Shown here: positions 1 through 5,021 of the stretch, one piece after another
Layout of the letters: each line of letters opens with the position of its first letter
How positions within the stretch are numbered: position 1 is the first letter of the stretch
DNA from: an uncultured Flammeovirgaceae bacterium
GTDB lineage: Bacteria; Bacteroidota; Bacteroidia; Cytophagales; Cyclobacteriaceae
DNA length: 7,548 nt
NCBI GenBank assembly: GCA_937138955.1
Contig: CAKZPJ010000448.1
Coordinates: forward strand, 1 to 7,548
Direction: 5' to 3'
The notes under the pieces: model-generated
Told to the model about the DNA's origin: nothing
What the model saw: the letters and a program-made list of their open reading frames with translations, nothing else
Databases searched by the model: none
Program-made: the position numbers and the translations under genes

Positions 1-117
1 GTTTGCAGAAAAAAGTTTCGCGGCCTGGCTTCCGATGGGTAATGTTGACGCTATACCACCGCCCGCTACTATTGTGGAAGATTGTTTTAGAAATTTTCTT
101 CGGTTGTGTGTGTGCAT
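1..117 (-). CDS. 5' end of a Tat-exported protein (partial, runs off the left edge)
   Basis: Reading the minus strand from an ATG at 117-115, 39 codons stay open to the window edge. They begin MHTHNRRKFLKQSS, a textbook twin-arginine signal (R6-R7-x-F-L-K) followed by a hydrophobic, Gly/Ala-rich stretch (TIVAGGGIASTLPIG) and a likely cleavage region around SQAAK. The protein should therefore be exported folded through the Tat pathway. In Bacteroidota this type of leader is common on secreted Gfo/Idh/MocA oxidoreductases, sugar-phosphate isomerase-like proteins and similar enzymes of sugar metabolism. The visible part contains no catalytic domain, so I do not assign a function. It is divergent from a cytoplasmic Gfo/Idh/MocA gene and shares its intergenic region, which suggests a related metabolic role. 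The ATG is chosen because the Tat motif starts five residues after it. The gene was too short to be seen without translating the edge by hand. Confidence 0.8.
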   Translation of the reverse strand, partial: MHTHNRRKFLKQSSTIVAGGGIASTLPIGSQAAKLFSAN

Positions 118-200
118 AGTTACCTACTGATTATAGAGGGGAAGATAGTGTTTGTCGCTAAGAAAAGTCCGTTTTTCAGGCTAAGAAATAGCTTATGTAA

Positions 201-220
201 CACAAATTTATAAATTTGTG
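201..220. promoter_or_regulatory. Perfect 20-bp palindrome, candidate bidirectional promoter or operator
   Basis: CACAAATTTATAAATTTGTG is identical to its own reverse complement. Each half contains TAAATTTG, which fits the Bacteroidota -7 consensus TAnnTTTG: plus strand at 211-218, minus strand at 210-203. The plus element lies about 90 bp before the Gfo/Idh/MocA ATG and the minus element about 85 bp before the Tat-protein ATG, so the arrangement is nearly symmetric. No convincing -33 TTTG was found at the usual spacing on either strand. The site could instead, or also, be the operator of a dimeric regulator. Confidence 0.5.
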
Positions 221-309
221 GATAATGCACTATTTTTTAGAAAAGTAATTTTTCAAGCTGATCGCTAGCATTCTATTTATTGAAATCACAACGTAAACCT
301 GACAATTGT

Positions 310-1473
310 ATGAAGCGAAAAATAAGAATGGGAATGGTTGGTGGCGGACAAGGTGCTTTTATTGGTGCCGTTCACCGCATGGCTGCTACTCTCGACGGAC
401 ATATTGAGCTAGTGTGTGGTGCCTTCAGTAGTACACCCGAAAAGTCAAAGGAATCGGGGAAAGCACTCTATCTTCCTGAAGACCGAGCATACGGTGATTT
501 TCAGGAAATGATTGAACGGGAAAAAGCGCTGCCAGAAGATACTCGAATGGATTTCATCTCCATTGTTACCCCGAACTACATGCACTTTCCTCCAGCAAAG
601 TTGGCATTAGTGAACGGGTTTCACGTAGTGTCGGATAAGCCCGCAACCTTCACTTTAGAGGAAGCCAAAGAATTACAGACTCTGGTAGAAAGCACTGGAC
701 TACTGTATGCACTCACGCATAACTACACTGGTTACCCTATGGTAAAGGAGGCTAAACATTTGGTGAGTTCGGGTAAGTTGGGCAACATTCGCAAGGTAGT
801 AGTAGAGTATCCGCAGGGCTGGTTAGCTCAGAAGTTAGAAGCTGAAGGTCAGAAGCAGGCTTCGTGGCGAACTGATCCCAAACGGGCTGGTATTAGTAAC
901 TGTATGGGTGACGTGGGTACTCACGCCGAAAACTTAGCGGAATACATCACCGGATTGCAGATTACCGAACTCTGCGCCGATCTAACCGCCTTTGGTGAAG
1001 GCCGCGAATTAGATACTGATGGTAATGTGTTACTCCGTTTCAACAACGGAGCCCGAGGGGTGTTGCACGCTAGCCAGATTTCAGTAGGTGAAGAAAATGC
1101 CTTCAAAATTTATGTTTACGGAGAAAAAGGTGGGATAGAGTGGCACCAGATGAGTCCTAACACCCTTTTAGTAAAGTGGCCTGATCGTCCGGTAGAGATT
1201 TACCGAACTGGGGGAGATCATGGTTACCTATCTGATCACGCTATGCATAATACTCGCTTGCCAGCCGGACATCCCGAAGGCTATATAGAAGCCTTTGCTA
1301 ACTTATACCGCAACGTTGCCCTTACGCTACAAGCCCGTTTGAGCGACGAAGAAGTGCCTCCTTATGCGGATGATTTTCCGATGATTGAAGATGCGGTTCG
1401 CGGCATGGCTTTCGTGAAAAATGTCGTAGAATCTAGCAAAAGCGATCAGAAGTGGTATCCGTTTACCATTTAA
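310..1473 (+). CDS. Gfo/Idh/MocA family NAD(P)-dependent oxidoreductase
   Basis: A cytoplasmic sugar or cyclitol dehydrogenase of the Gfo/Idh/MocA family, 387 aa, a normal family length. The N-terminal Rossmann fold (residues about 5-125) has the dinucleotide-binding loop GGGQGAFIG at 11-19 and a DKP motif at 109-111 in place of the usual EKP, with the Lys positioned as the conserved catalytic/cofactor lysine. The C-terminal alpha/beta domain carries GDVGTH at 200-205, so D201 and H205 match the family's Asp-x-x-x-His catalytic pair. No signal peptide is present, unlike the divergent neighbour. I chose the ATG at 310 because the first Rossmann strand starts right after it (KIRMGMVGGG). A TTG at 280 would add ten non-homologous-looking residues and has no better ribosome binding site. 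The substrate cannot be told from sequence; family members oxidise sugars, inositols and their phosphates. No obvious terminator follows it. Confidence 0.9.
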   Translation: MKRKIRMGMVGGGQGAFIGAVHRMAATLDGHIELVCGAFSSTPEKSKESGKALYLPEDRAYGDFQEMIEREKALPEDTRMDFISIVTPNYMHFPPAKLALVNGFHVVSDKPATFTLEEAKELQTLVESTGLLYALTHNYTGYPMVKEAKHLVSSGKLGNIRKVVVEYPQGWLAQKLEAEGQKQASWRTDPKRAGISNCMGDVGTHAENLAEYITGLQITELCADLTAFGEGRELDTDGNVLLRFNNGARGVLHASQISVGEENAFKIYVYGEKGGIEWHQMSPNTLLVKWPDRPVEIYRTGGDHGYLSDHAMHNTRLPAGHPEGYIEAFANLYRNVALTLQARLSDEEVPPYADDFPMIEDAVRGMAFVKNVVESSKSDQKWYPFTI

Positions 1474-1561
1474 GCGAAGAAATACAAAATATTTTTAATA
1501 GCCAGGTAGGGTAACCTATCATTAATTGGTAATAGTAGTATAGAACAAAATCACGACTGCT

Positions 1562-2305
1562 ATGAATCTCTTCAAATCTCTCTTTTTATTTGCTATAATT
1601 ACGCTTATCACTACTGGTTGTTACATCGATATTGATGATGACGATGGCTTTGGTATTGGTCCGACCGTTCGTGGTTCTGATAATGTGATTACCGAAGGAC
1701 GTGTTTTGGATTCGTTCAGCCGAATTGAAGTAGAAGGATCCGCAAATGTTATTATCAGTCAGGGAACGAACCAACGAGTAGAAGTTGAGGCTGATGATAA
1801 TATTGTGCCTGTCATTATTACCAAAGTGAGAGGAAACGAATTAGAGATCAGTAACTCCCGCAGTTACCGAAGCAATAATCCGGTGAACGTCTACATTACT
1901 TTGCCCGTAGTGAGTGCTATTAGTATTGATGGCTCAGGCGATGTTTTTGGACGAACTTCTTTGGAAGGTGATGAATTGGAATTAGATGTATCAGGATCAG
2001 GTGATATGGATCTGGAGATATTCTATACCCGATTATTGGTAGAGAGTAGTGGCTCCGGAGATTTTCAAATTATCGGCAAAATAGTTGATCAGGAGATCCG
2101 TATGTCGGGTTCAGGGAGCTACGAGGCTTGGGAATTGGATTCTGAAATCTGTGACATTCGCATTAGCGGTAGTGGCGATGCATCCGTGTTTGCTTCTGAA
2201 TTACTTAAAGCCGAAATCCGAGGTAGCGGCAATATCAAATACTACGGAGATCCTCGGATTGAAAGCTCCGTAACGGGTTCGGGCGATATTGTCTCTGCTC
2301 CATAG
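1562..2305 (+). CDS. DUF2807 (head-GIN) beta-solenoid lipoprotein
   Basis: A lipoprotein of 247 aa. The first 20 residues form a signal peptide ending in ITTGC, with C20 as the likely lipidated cysteine. C20 is followed by YIDIDDDD: five aspartates at positions 23 and 25-28. Acidic residues right after the lipidated Cys act as a surface-export signal in several Bacteroidota, so display on the outer face of the outer membrane is plausible. The rest matches DUF2807, the head-GIN domain, which forms a right-handed beta-solenoid. Seven G-S-G-[D/N/S] rung turns lie at residues 124, 145, 164, 183, 203, 221 and 239, spaced 18-21 residues apart. The first part (about 45-115) is the leading sheet, with the typical SRIEVEGSANVIISQG. 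Biochemical function is unknown for the family. The ATG at 1562 is right for the signal peptide. It stands alone, convergent with the Rid gene downstream. Confidence 0.9.
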   Translation: MNLFKSLFLFAIITLITTGCYIDIDDDDGFGIGPTVRGSDNVITEGRVLDSFSRIEVEGSANVIISQGTNQRVEVEADDNIVPVIITKVRGNELEISNSRSYRSNNPVNVYITLPVVSAISIDGSGDVFGRTSLEGDELELDVSGSGDMDLEIFYTRLLVESSGSGDFQIIGKIVDQEIRMSGSGSYEAWELDSEICDIRISGSGDASVFASELLKAEIRGSGNIKYYGDPRIESSVTGSGDIVSAP

Positions 2306-2369
2306 ACAGATTACTAAAACTTTATTCTTTCCATCCAACTAACATTAGAGAACTTCGATGGCCTCTCAA

Positions 2370-2543
2370 TTACTGCTGCTCGGAATCCACAGTTTCGGGC
2401 AGCTTATACTTCTTCTTACAGCCATCCTCAAATAGGCATTGCTTACTCAATTGGTATTTACCCGACTCGCCTTTGCTTTTCCAAAATTTGTCCGAAATAT
2501 TGTCAATATACGATTGAGACAAATAGCCACTATACGCTTTCAA
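2370..2543 (-). other. Unexplained 57-codon open frame trailing the Rid gene; small gene or gene remnant
   Basis: The minus strand is open from a stop at 2561-2559 to TAA at 2372-2370. The only usable start is TTG at 2543-2541, which overlaps the TGA stop of the Rid-family gene (atTTGA). The product would begin KAYSGYLSQSYIDNISDKFW after the start residue and end in KLPETVDSEQQ, with two Cys (about 36 and 42) and many Lys, Gln, Ser and Tyr. The composition looks protein-like rather than random, and there is no ATG. It could be a translationally coupled small protein, the surviving C-terminal end of a lost gene, or a chance frame. I do not recognise a family. It occupies almost all of the 234 bp between the convergent DUF2807 and Rid genes, where nothing else is seen. 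Confidence 0.3.
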
Positions 2544-2944
2544 ATAACTGCTTGAGCTTCAATCTCGATGAGAAACTTATCATTTGCTAATCCATTAACC
2601 TGTAGCCAGGTACTGGCTGGCTGAGTAATCTCTCCAAAGCATTTTTTTAACTGGTTGGCTATAACCGATGAATGCTCTTCTTGTAGTTGAACCACATATA
2701 ATCTAAGCATCATTATATTCTGCAACGTTCCTCCTGCTGCCTCAATGGCTGTTTTTAAATTTTCAAGCGATTTTTCTGTTTGTTCTGACAAATCATTTTC
2801 GCCAATGAGATCATAATTTTCATCCCAAGCTACCTGACCAGAAATGAAAACTAGTTTACCAGGGTCTGAAACTACAATTTGTGAAAATCCGTATGGAACT
2901 GAATTAAATAAGTTTGAAGGATTTAAGACTTTCTTCGTTACCAT
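2540..2944 (-). CDS. Rid-family (YjgF/YER057c/UK114) protein, non-RidA type
   Basis: A 134-aa protein of the Rid superfamily, whose members are small homotrimeric cytosolic proteins. RidA itself hydrolyses reactive enamine/imine intermediates made by PLP enzymes. Family features are YGFSQIVV (18-25), VFISGQVAWDENYDLIG (32-48), AIEAAGGTLQNIMMLRLYV (67-84) and the C-terminal strand FLIEIEAQAV (124-133), with the conserved EIEA. In RidA the segment before that strand is PAR-S-x-V, whose Arg binds the substrate carboxylate. Here it reads PASTWLQV (109-116), putting Ser111 at the Arg position. This places the protein outside canonical RidA, among the Rid subfamilies lacking the Arg, so the classical 2-aminoacrylate deaminase role should not be assumed. 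The ATG at 2944 fits the family start. It is convergent with the DUF2807 gene, and a repeat-like element begins about 25 bp upstream. Confidence 0.85.
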   Translation of the reverse strand: MVTKKVLNPSNLFNSVPYGFSQIVVSDPGKLVFISGQVAWDENYDLIGENDLSEQTEKSLENLKTAIEAAGGTLQNIMMLRLYVVQLQEEHSSVIANQLKKCFGEITQPASTWLQVNGLANDKFLIEIEAQAVI

Positions 2945-2966
2945 AATATGTTTCTAGATAATTTAT

Positions 2967-3158
2967 CAGCTTCCAAGAAGCTGTTTCAGTTATTAGCTCG
3001 AGGGTGAGAATTTTGGAGCGAAACAAGGCACTTTTGAAGGGCGTAGCTAGAGCTACGGACTGAAAAAGTAACGATTCGGACGCCGAGCGGTTGCAGCCCA
3101 AGAGGCGTGATTGTAGCCCGAAAAAACTAACTAAGAAGCTGTTTGAGTTACTTACTCG
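2967..3158. repeat. Non-coding repeat-like element with direct terminal repeats and internal hairpins (possible MITE-like remnant)
   Basis: Two copies of a 26-bp sequence starting AAGAAGCTGTTT lie at 2975-3000 and 3133-3158, matching at 22 of 26 positions. They flank a GC-richer core unlike the AT-rich surroundings. The left end also forms a hairpin, CAGCTTC-CAA-GAAGCTG (2967-2983). The core has a perfect hairpin, CGTAGCT-AG-AGCTACG (3042-3057), and the near-identical 9-mers TTGCAGCCC (3091-3099) and TTGTAGCCC (3111-3119). A minus-strand frame crosses the element but has no ATG context or recognisable domain and runs into the Rid gene out of frame, so I treat the element as non-coding. The structure suggests a small dispersed repeat or IS relic. 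Copy number cannot be seen from one window. Confidence 0.5.
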
Positions 3159-3179
3159 CTTATTTCTTATGAAGAATAC

Positions 3180-3205
3180 CCATCTACCTTACAGAAGATA
3201 GATGG
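3180..3205. repeat. Inverted repeat downstream of the small lipoprotein gene
   Basis: CCATCTA (3180-3186) and TAGATGG (3199-3205) form a 7-bp stem with a 12-nt loop, 45 bp past the stop codon of the minus-strand lipoprotein gene. It may act as a weak terminator or 3' stabiliser, but no T-tract follows on either strand. The remaining bases between 3158 and 3249 hold nothing else I can identify. Confidence 0.3.
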
Positions 3206-3249
3206 ATATAGACAGCCTTTCAGATAAGAATAACCACTATCCTAGCCTA

Positions 3250-3798
3250 TCACATTGATTCCACATCAATAGTGAAGTTACAGTTGAAAATGATGATGTT
3301 GTGATCATACTGATTCATATCTATTTCCCCCCTAAGCATTACTTTACCGCTAGCACCAGCAAATTCAGAAGTCACATTAACAATATTATCCTCGCTTGGG
3401 GTGGAAGATGTTTTATATTTTCCATCGCCAACAGGTTTTTGCAATACTTCTCCTCGGGAGGTAATAGTCCCTCTACCGTATAGAATAAACTTAGATAAAA
3501 CCCGCGAAAGAAAAGCCCCATCCGGCAGCTCAACCGTTTCTATGTCACAATCCTCGATTGTACCTACAGTTTCGCCCGTTTGTGGATCTACCAGTTCTAC
3601 TAAATAGCAAGTTACTTCTTTTTGCGCCCCAGTTTCTGGGTCAGTTTTCACTTTGATCTGCCCTACTGAGGGTCCTTTTGCAGTTACTGTAAATTGGGTG
3701 CGCTTCAGCGTAGGAACCTCTTCAGTCATTTTTTGATCCTCGCATGATGCAAATGATAGCAGTGCAAGTAGCACCACGGCGTATCCGATAGTTTTCAT
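3250..3798 (-). CDS. Small lipoprotein with an allene-oxide-cyclase-barrel-like pattern
   Basis: A 182-aa secreted lipoprotein. Residues 1-19 (MKTIGYAVVLLALLSFASC) are a clear lipoprotein signal with C19 lipidated, followed by a short linker (20-33). The mature part is rich in beta strands. The order of motifs (DPQTGETVGTIEDCDI at 71-86, FILYGRGTITSRGEV at 104-118, then a loop and FAGASGKVMLRGEI at 146-159 before a closing strand IIIFNCNFTIDV) resembles the G-rich hairpins of the dirigent/allene oxide cyclase barrel fold. That fold match is by eye and tentative. Mature-part Cys residues are 64, 84 and 173. Enzymatic function is not claimed. The gene is divergent from a TetR-family regulator, and its promoter is covered by two candidate operators, so it is probably the regulator's target. 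The ATG at 3798 is the only start that gives the signal peptide. Confidence 0.8.
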   Translation of the reverse strand: MKTIGYAVVLLALLSFASCEDQKMTEEVPTLKRTQFTVTAKGPSVGQIKVKTDPETGAQKEVTCYLVELVDPQTGETVGTIEDCDIETVELPDGAFLSRVLSKFILYGRGTITSRGEVLQKPVGDGKYKTSSTPSEDNIVNVTSEFAGASGKVMLRGEIDMNQYDHNIIIFNCNFTIDVESM

Positions 3799-3825
3799 AA
3801 TAAGAAATTTAAAGTGTTGATTTTA

Positions 3826-3849
3826 TTTATACTGACTAGTCTGTACAAA
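3826..3849. promoter_or_regulatory. Candidate TetR-family operator 1
   Basis: A 24-bp imperfect palindrome, 20 of 24 positions symmetric, centred on GACTAGTC at 3834-3841. The core reads ACTGACTAGTCTGT (3831-3844). It overlaps the -7 element and expected transcription start of the divergent lipoprotein promoter. It shares the pattern ACnrACTAGTytGT with operator 2, whose centre is exactly 40 bp away (about four helical turns), so two dimers would sit on the same face of the DNA. Confidence 0.6.
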
Positions 3850-3875
3850 TATACGTAGTTTATTTATTATACCAA
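3846..3875 (-). promoter_or_regulatory. Bacteroidota-type promoter of the small lipoprotein gene
   Basis: On the minus strand, TATATTTG (3853-3846) matches the -7 consensus TAnnTTTG exactly. TTGG (3875-3872) lies 18 bp upstream, near the usual -33 spacing. Predicted transcription starts near 3840, about 40 nt before the lipoprotein ATG. Operator 2 covers the -33 region and operator 1 the -7/start region, an arrangement expected for repression. Confidence 0.55.
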
Positions 3876-3888
3876 CTAGTTTGTTTAA
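3867..3888. promoter_or_regulatory. Candidate TetR-family operator 2
   Basis: A 22-bp imperfect palindrome, 18 of 22 positions symmetric, centred on AACTAGTT at 3874-3881; the core is ACCAACTAGTTTGT (3871-3884). It ends 19 bp before the regulator's ATG and covers the -33 region of the divergent lipoprotein promoter, so binding here could control both genes. Confidence 0.6.
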
Positions 3889-3907
3889 ATTTCTTTATAT
3901 TTACGCC

Positions 3908-4525
3908 ATGGGAAGAGACGGAAAACCGACAAAGGACAAGATTCTGACCGAATCAAAAGCATTGGTGCTAGCCAATGGATTCGCAGGAACTAGTATAGAT
4001 CAGATATTGGAAAGAACATCCATAACAAAGGGAGCTTTCTTTTATCATTTTAAAAGCAAAAATGAATTAGCAAAAGCGTTGATAAAAGAGCATGCAATGG
4101 AAGATAAAGCTGAGCTGGATCAGGCTTTGGAGAAAACTGAATTTCTCAAAGACGATCCCTTAGACCGGCTTTTGCAATTTGTACAAGAGTTTATCGATAT
4201 GATGTCCAGCCTACCGGCACCATATCCCGGATGCCTTTACGCCTCTTACATATATGAGACACAAAATTTCGGCGAAGAAATCAATGATTTTATCTGTGAG
4301 TCTATTTCATTATGGAGAGCTACACTTGAGGCATTGCTAAGCAATGTTTTAAAAGAATATAATACGAAGCTGGAGATAGATATGAAATCATTAGCCGATT
4401 TGTTTAAGGTTATTTTTGAAGGAGCTTTTATTGTTTCAAAAGCTTTAGATGAACCTGATGTAATCGCTAAACAATTAAACCATTTAAAGACTTATTTTGA
4501 GTTGATTTTCGAGTCGAAATACTAG
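3908..4525 (+). CDS. TetR/AcrR family transcriptional regulator
   Basis: A 205-aa one-component regulator. The N-terminal TetR DNA-binding domain spans residues about 9-57, with the helix-turn-helix TSIDQILERTSITKGAFFYHF at 28-48 and the typical FYHFKSKNEL end (45-54). The C-terminal ligand/dimer domain (60-205) is all helical. It contains PGCLYASYIYE (107-117), resembling the PGCLL-type segment of NemR/AcuR-like members, in which a Cys in this region can be redox- or electrophile-sensitive. Here the Cys is C109, so sensing of electrophiles or oxidants is possible but inferred. I chose the ATG at 3908. A TTG at 3881 would place the start inside operator 2 and add nine residues that resemble no family sequence. 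It is divergent from the small lipoprotein and probably represses that gene and itself through the two ACTAGT-centred palindromes. The gene looks AT-richer than the CorA region. Confidence 0.9.
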   Translation: MGRDGKPTKDKILTESKALVLANGFAGTSIDQILERTSITKGAFFYHFKSKNELAKALIKEHAMEDKAELDQALEKTEFLKDDPLDRLLQFVQEFIDMMSSLPAPYPGCLYASYIYETQNFGEEINDFICESISLWRATLEALLSNVLKEYNTKLEIDMKSLADLFKVIFEGAFIVSKALDEPDVIAKQLNHLKTYFELIFESKY

Positions 4526-4544
4526 ATTTAGCTTAAAGTAAATA

Positions 4545-4557
4545 GCTTGCAACAAGC
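4545..4557 (+). terminator. Possible weak terminator of the TetR gene
   Basis: A short hairpin, GCTTG-CAA-CAAGC, lies about 20 bp after the regulator's stop and is followed by an AT-rich, T-containing run (actttattt). The stem is only 5 bp, so this is tentative. The rest of 4526-4672 shows no gene. Confidence 0.25.
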
Positions 4558-4672
4558 ATATACTTTATTTCGGATAATTACGGCTTAGAGTTTTGTTAAA
4601 GAACCTTGAATTTCTCAAGATACCGAGATTTGAGCAGCGGCTTAGTCTGTACGGCGACAGCAGCTTAAGCAT

Positions 4673-4696
4673 AAAAAAAGCCCCAGTTTTGGGGCT
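4673..4696 (-). terminator. Intrinsic terminator of the small hydrophilic protein gene
   Basis: On the minus strand, AGCCCC-AAAACT-GGGGCT (4696-4679) is a perfect 6-bp GC-rich stem followed by seven T residues (4679-4673). It begins 7 bp after the stop codon of the 82-aa gene and should end transcription of that gene, and perhaps of CorA read-through. Confidence 0.85.
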
Positions 4697-4703
4697 AACT
4701 TGT

Positions 4704-4952
4704 CTAGGTTTTATTTCCGTAAGCGGGTTGGTCTATTTTCACCTTGTCCGTATTACGGTTTGGGTTTTTCAGCGGTGCTTTACTGGGGTCAGGATTGCCC
4801 TGCCCGTCGGTGAATTGCTCCCGTAGTTCCTGCTCCCGTTCCAGATCAACTTCGCCCACTTCTTTTATTGAGGCTTTGTCTTGTTGGGGAGAGGTTCCCG
4901 AAGGTTCGCCTTTAGCTTGTTTTCCAGTGGTGTTGTTATCGCGTTGTGGCAT
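4704..4952 (-). CDS. Small hydrophilic, probably disordered protein of unknown function
   Basis: An 82-aa protein starting MPQRDNNTTGKQAKGEPSG, with no hydrophobic stretch, no signal peptide and no Cys. It is rich in Gly, Pro, Gln, Asn, Lys, Asp and Glu, so it is likely intrinsically disordered. A short charged helical segment, EVDLEREQELREQF (34-47), sits in the middle; the tail is NPNRNTDKVKIDQPAYGNKT. I do not recognise a named family. I call it a real gene because it has an ATG with an A-rich upstream region (TTTAGAAAATG, common for Bacteroidota starts), a strong intrinsic terminator just after its stop, and the same strand as CorA 69 bp upstream. It could be a stress-related or nucleic-acid-binding small protein, but nothing in the sequence proves this. 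Confidence 0.7.
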   Translation of the reverse strand: MPQRDNNTTGKQAKGEPSGTSPQQDKASIKEVGEVDLEREQELREQFTDGQGNPDPSKAPLKNPNRNTDKVKIDQPAYGNKT

Positions 4953-4998
4953 TTTCTAAAAAATTTATAGGTTAAAAAAATGGTTTTCTACCTACATA

Positions 4999-5009
4999 AC
5001 CTGCCTACT
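4999..5009. repeat. 11-bp repeat ACCTGCCTACT, copy 1
   Basis: ACCTGCCTACT occurs here, just after the CorA stop codon, and again at 6249-6259, just after the stop of the T9SS protein; both are on the same side of minus-strand genes. There is no T-tract or stem. It may be chance or a small 3'-end motif. Confidence 0.25.
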
Positions 5010-5021
5010 GCCATATAGTTA

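Noticed and set aside
280..309. TTG start extending the Gfo/Idh/MocA protein by ten residues
   Set aside because: The extension does not resemble family N-termini, and the ATG at 310 puts the Rossmann strand at the expected place.
2358..2435. 25-aa hydrophobic plus-strand ORF, leucine-rich, starting ATG
   Set aside because: It is the antisense of the Lys/Gln/Glu-rich minus-strand frame at 2370-2543, which naturally gives Leu-rich codons; no ribosome binding site or promoter was seen.
2904..3101. 65-codon minus-strand frame across the repeat element
   Set aside because: It overlaps the Rid gene start out of frame, lies within the hairpin-rich repeat and shows no domain.
4593..4959. Plus-strand frames opposite the small hydrophilic protein
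   Set aside because: They run through the minus-strand terminator and are antisense to a better supported gene; one lacks an ATG, and their Ser/Cys-rich composition is typical of shadow frames.
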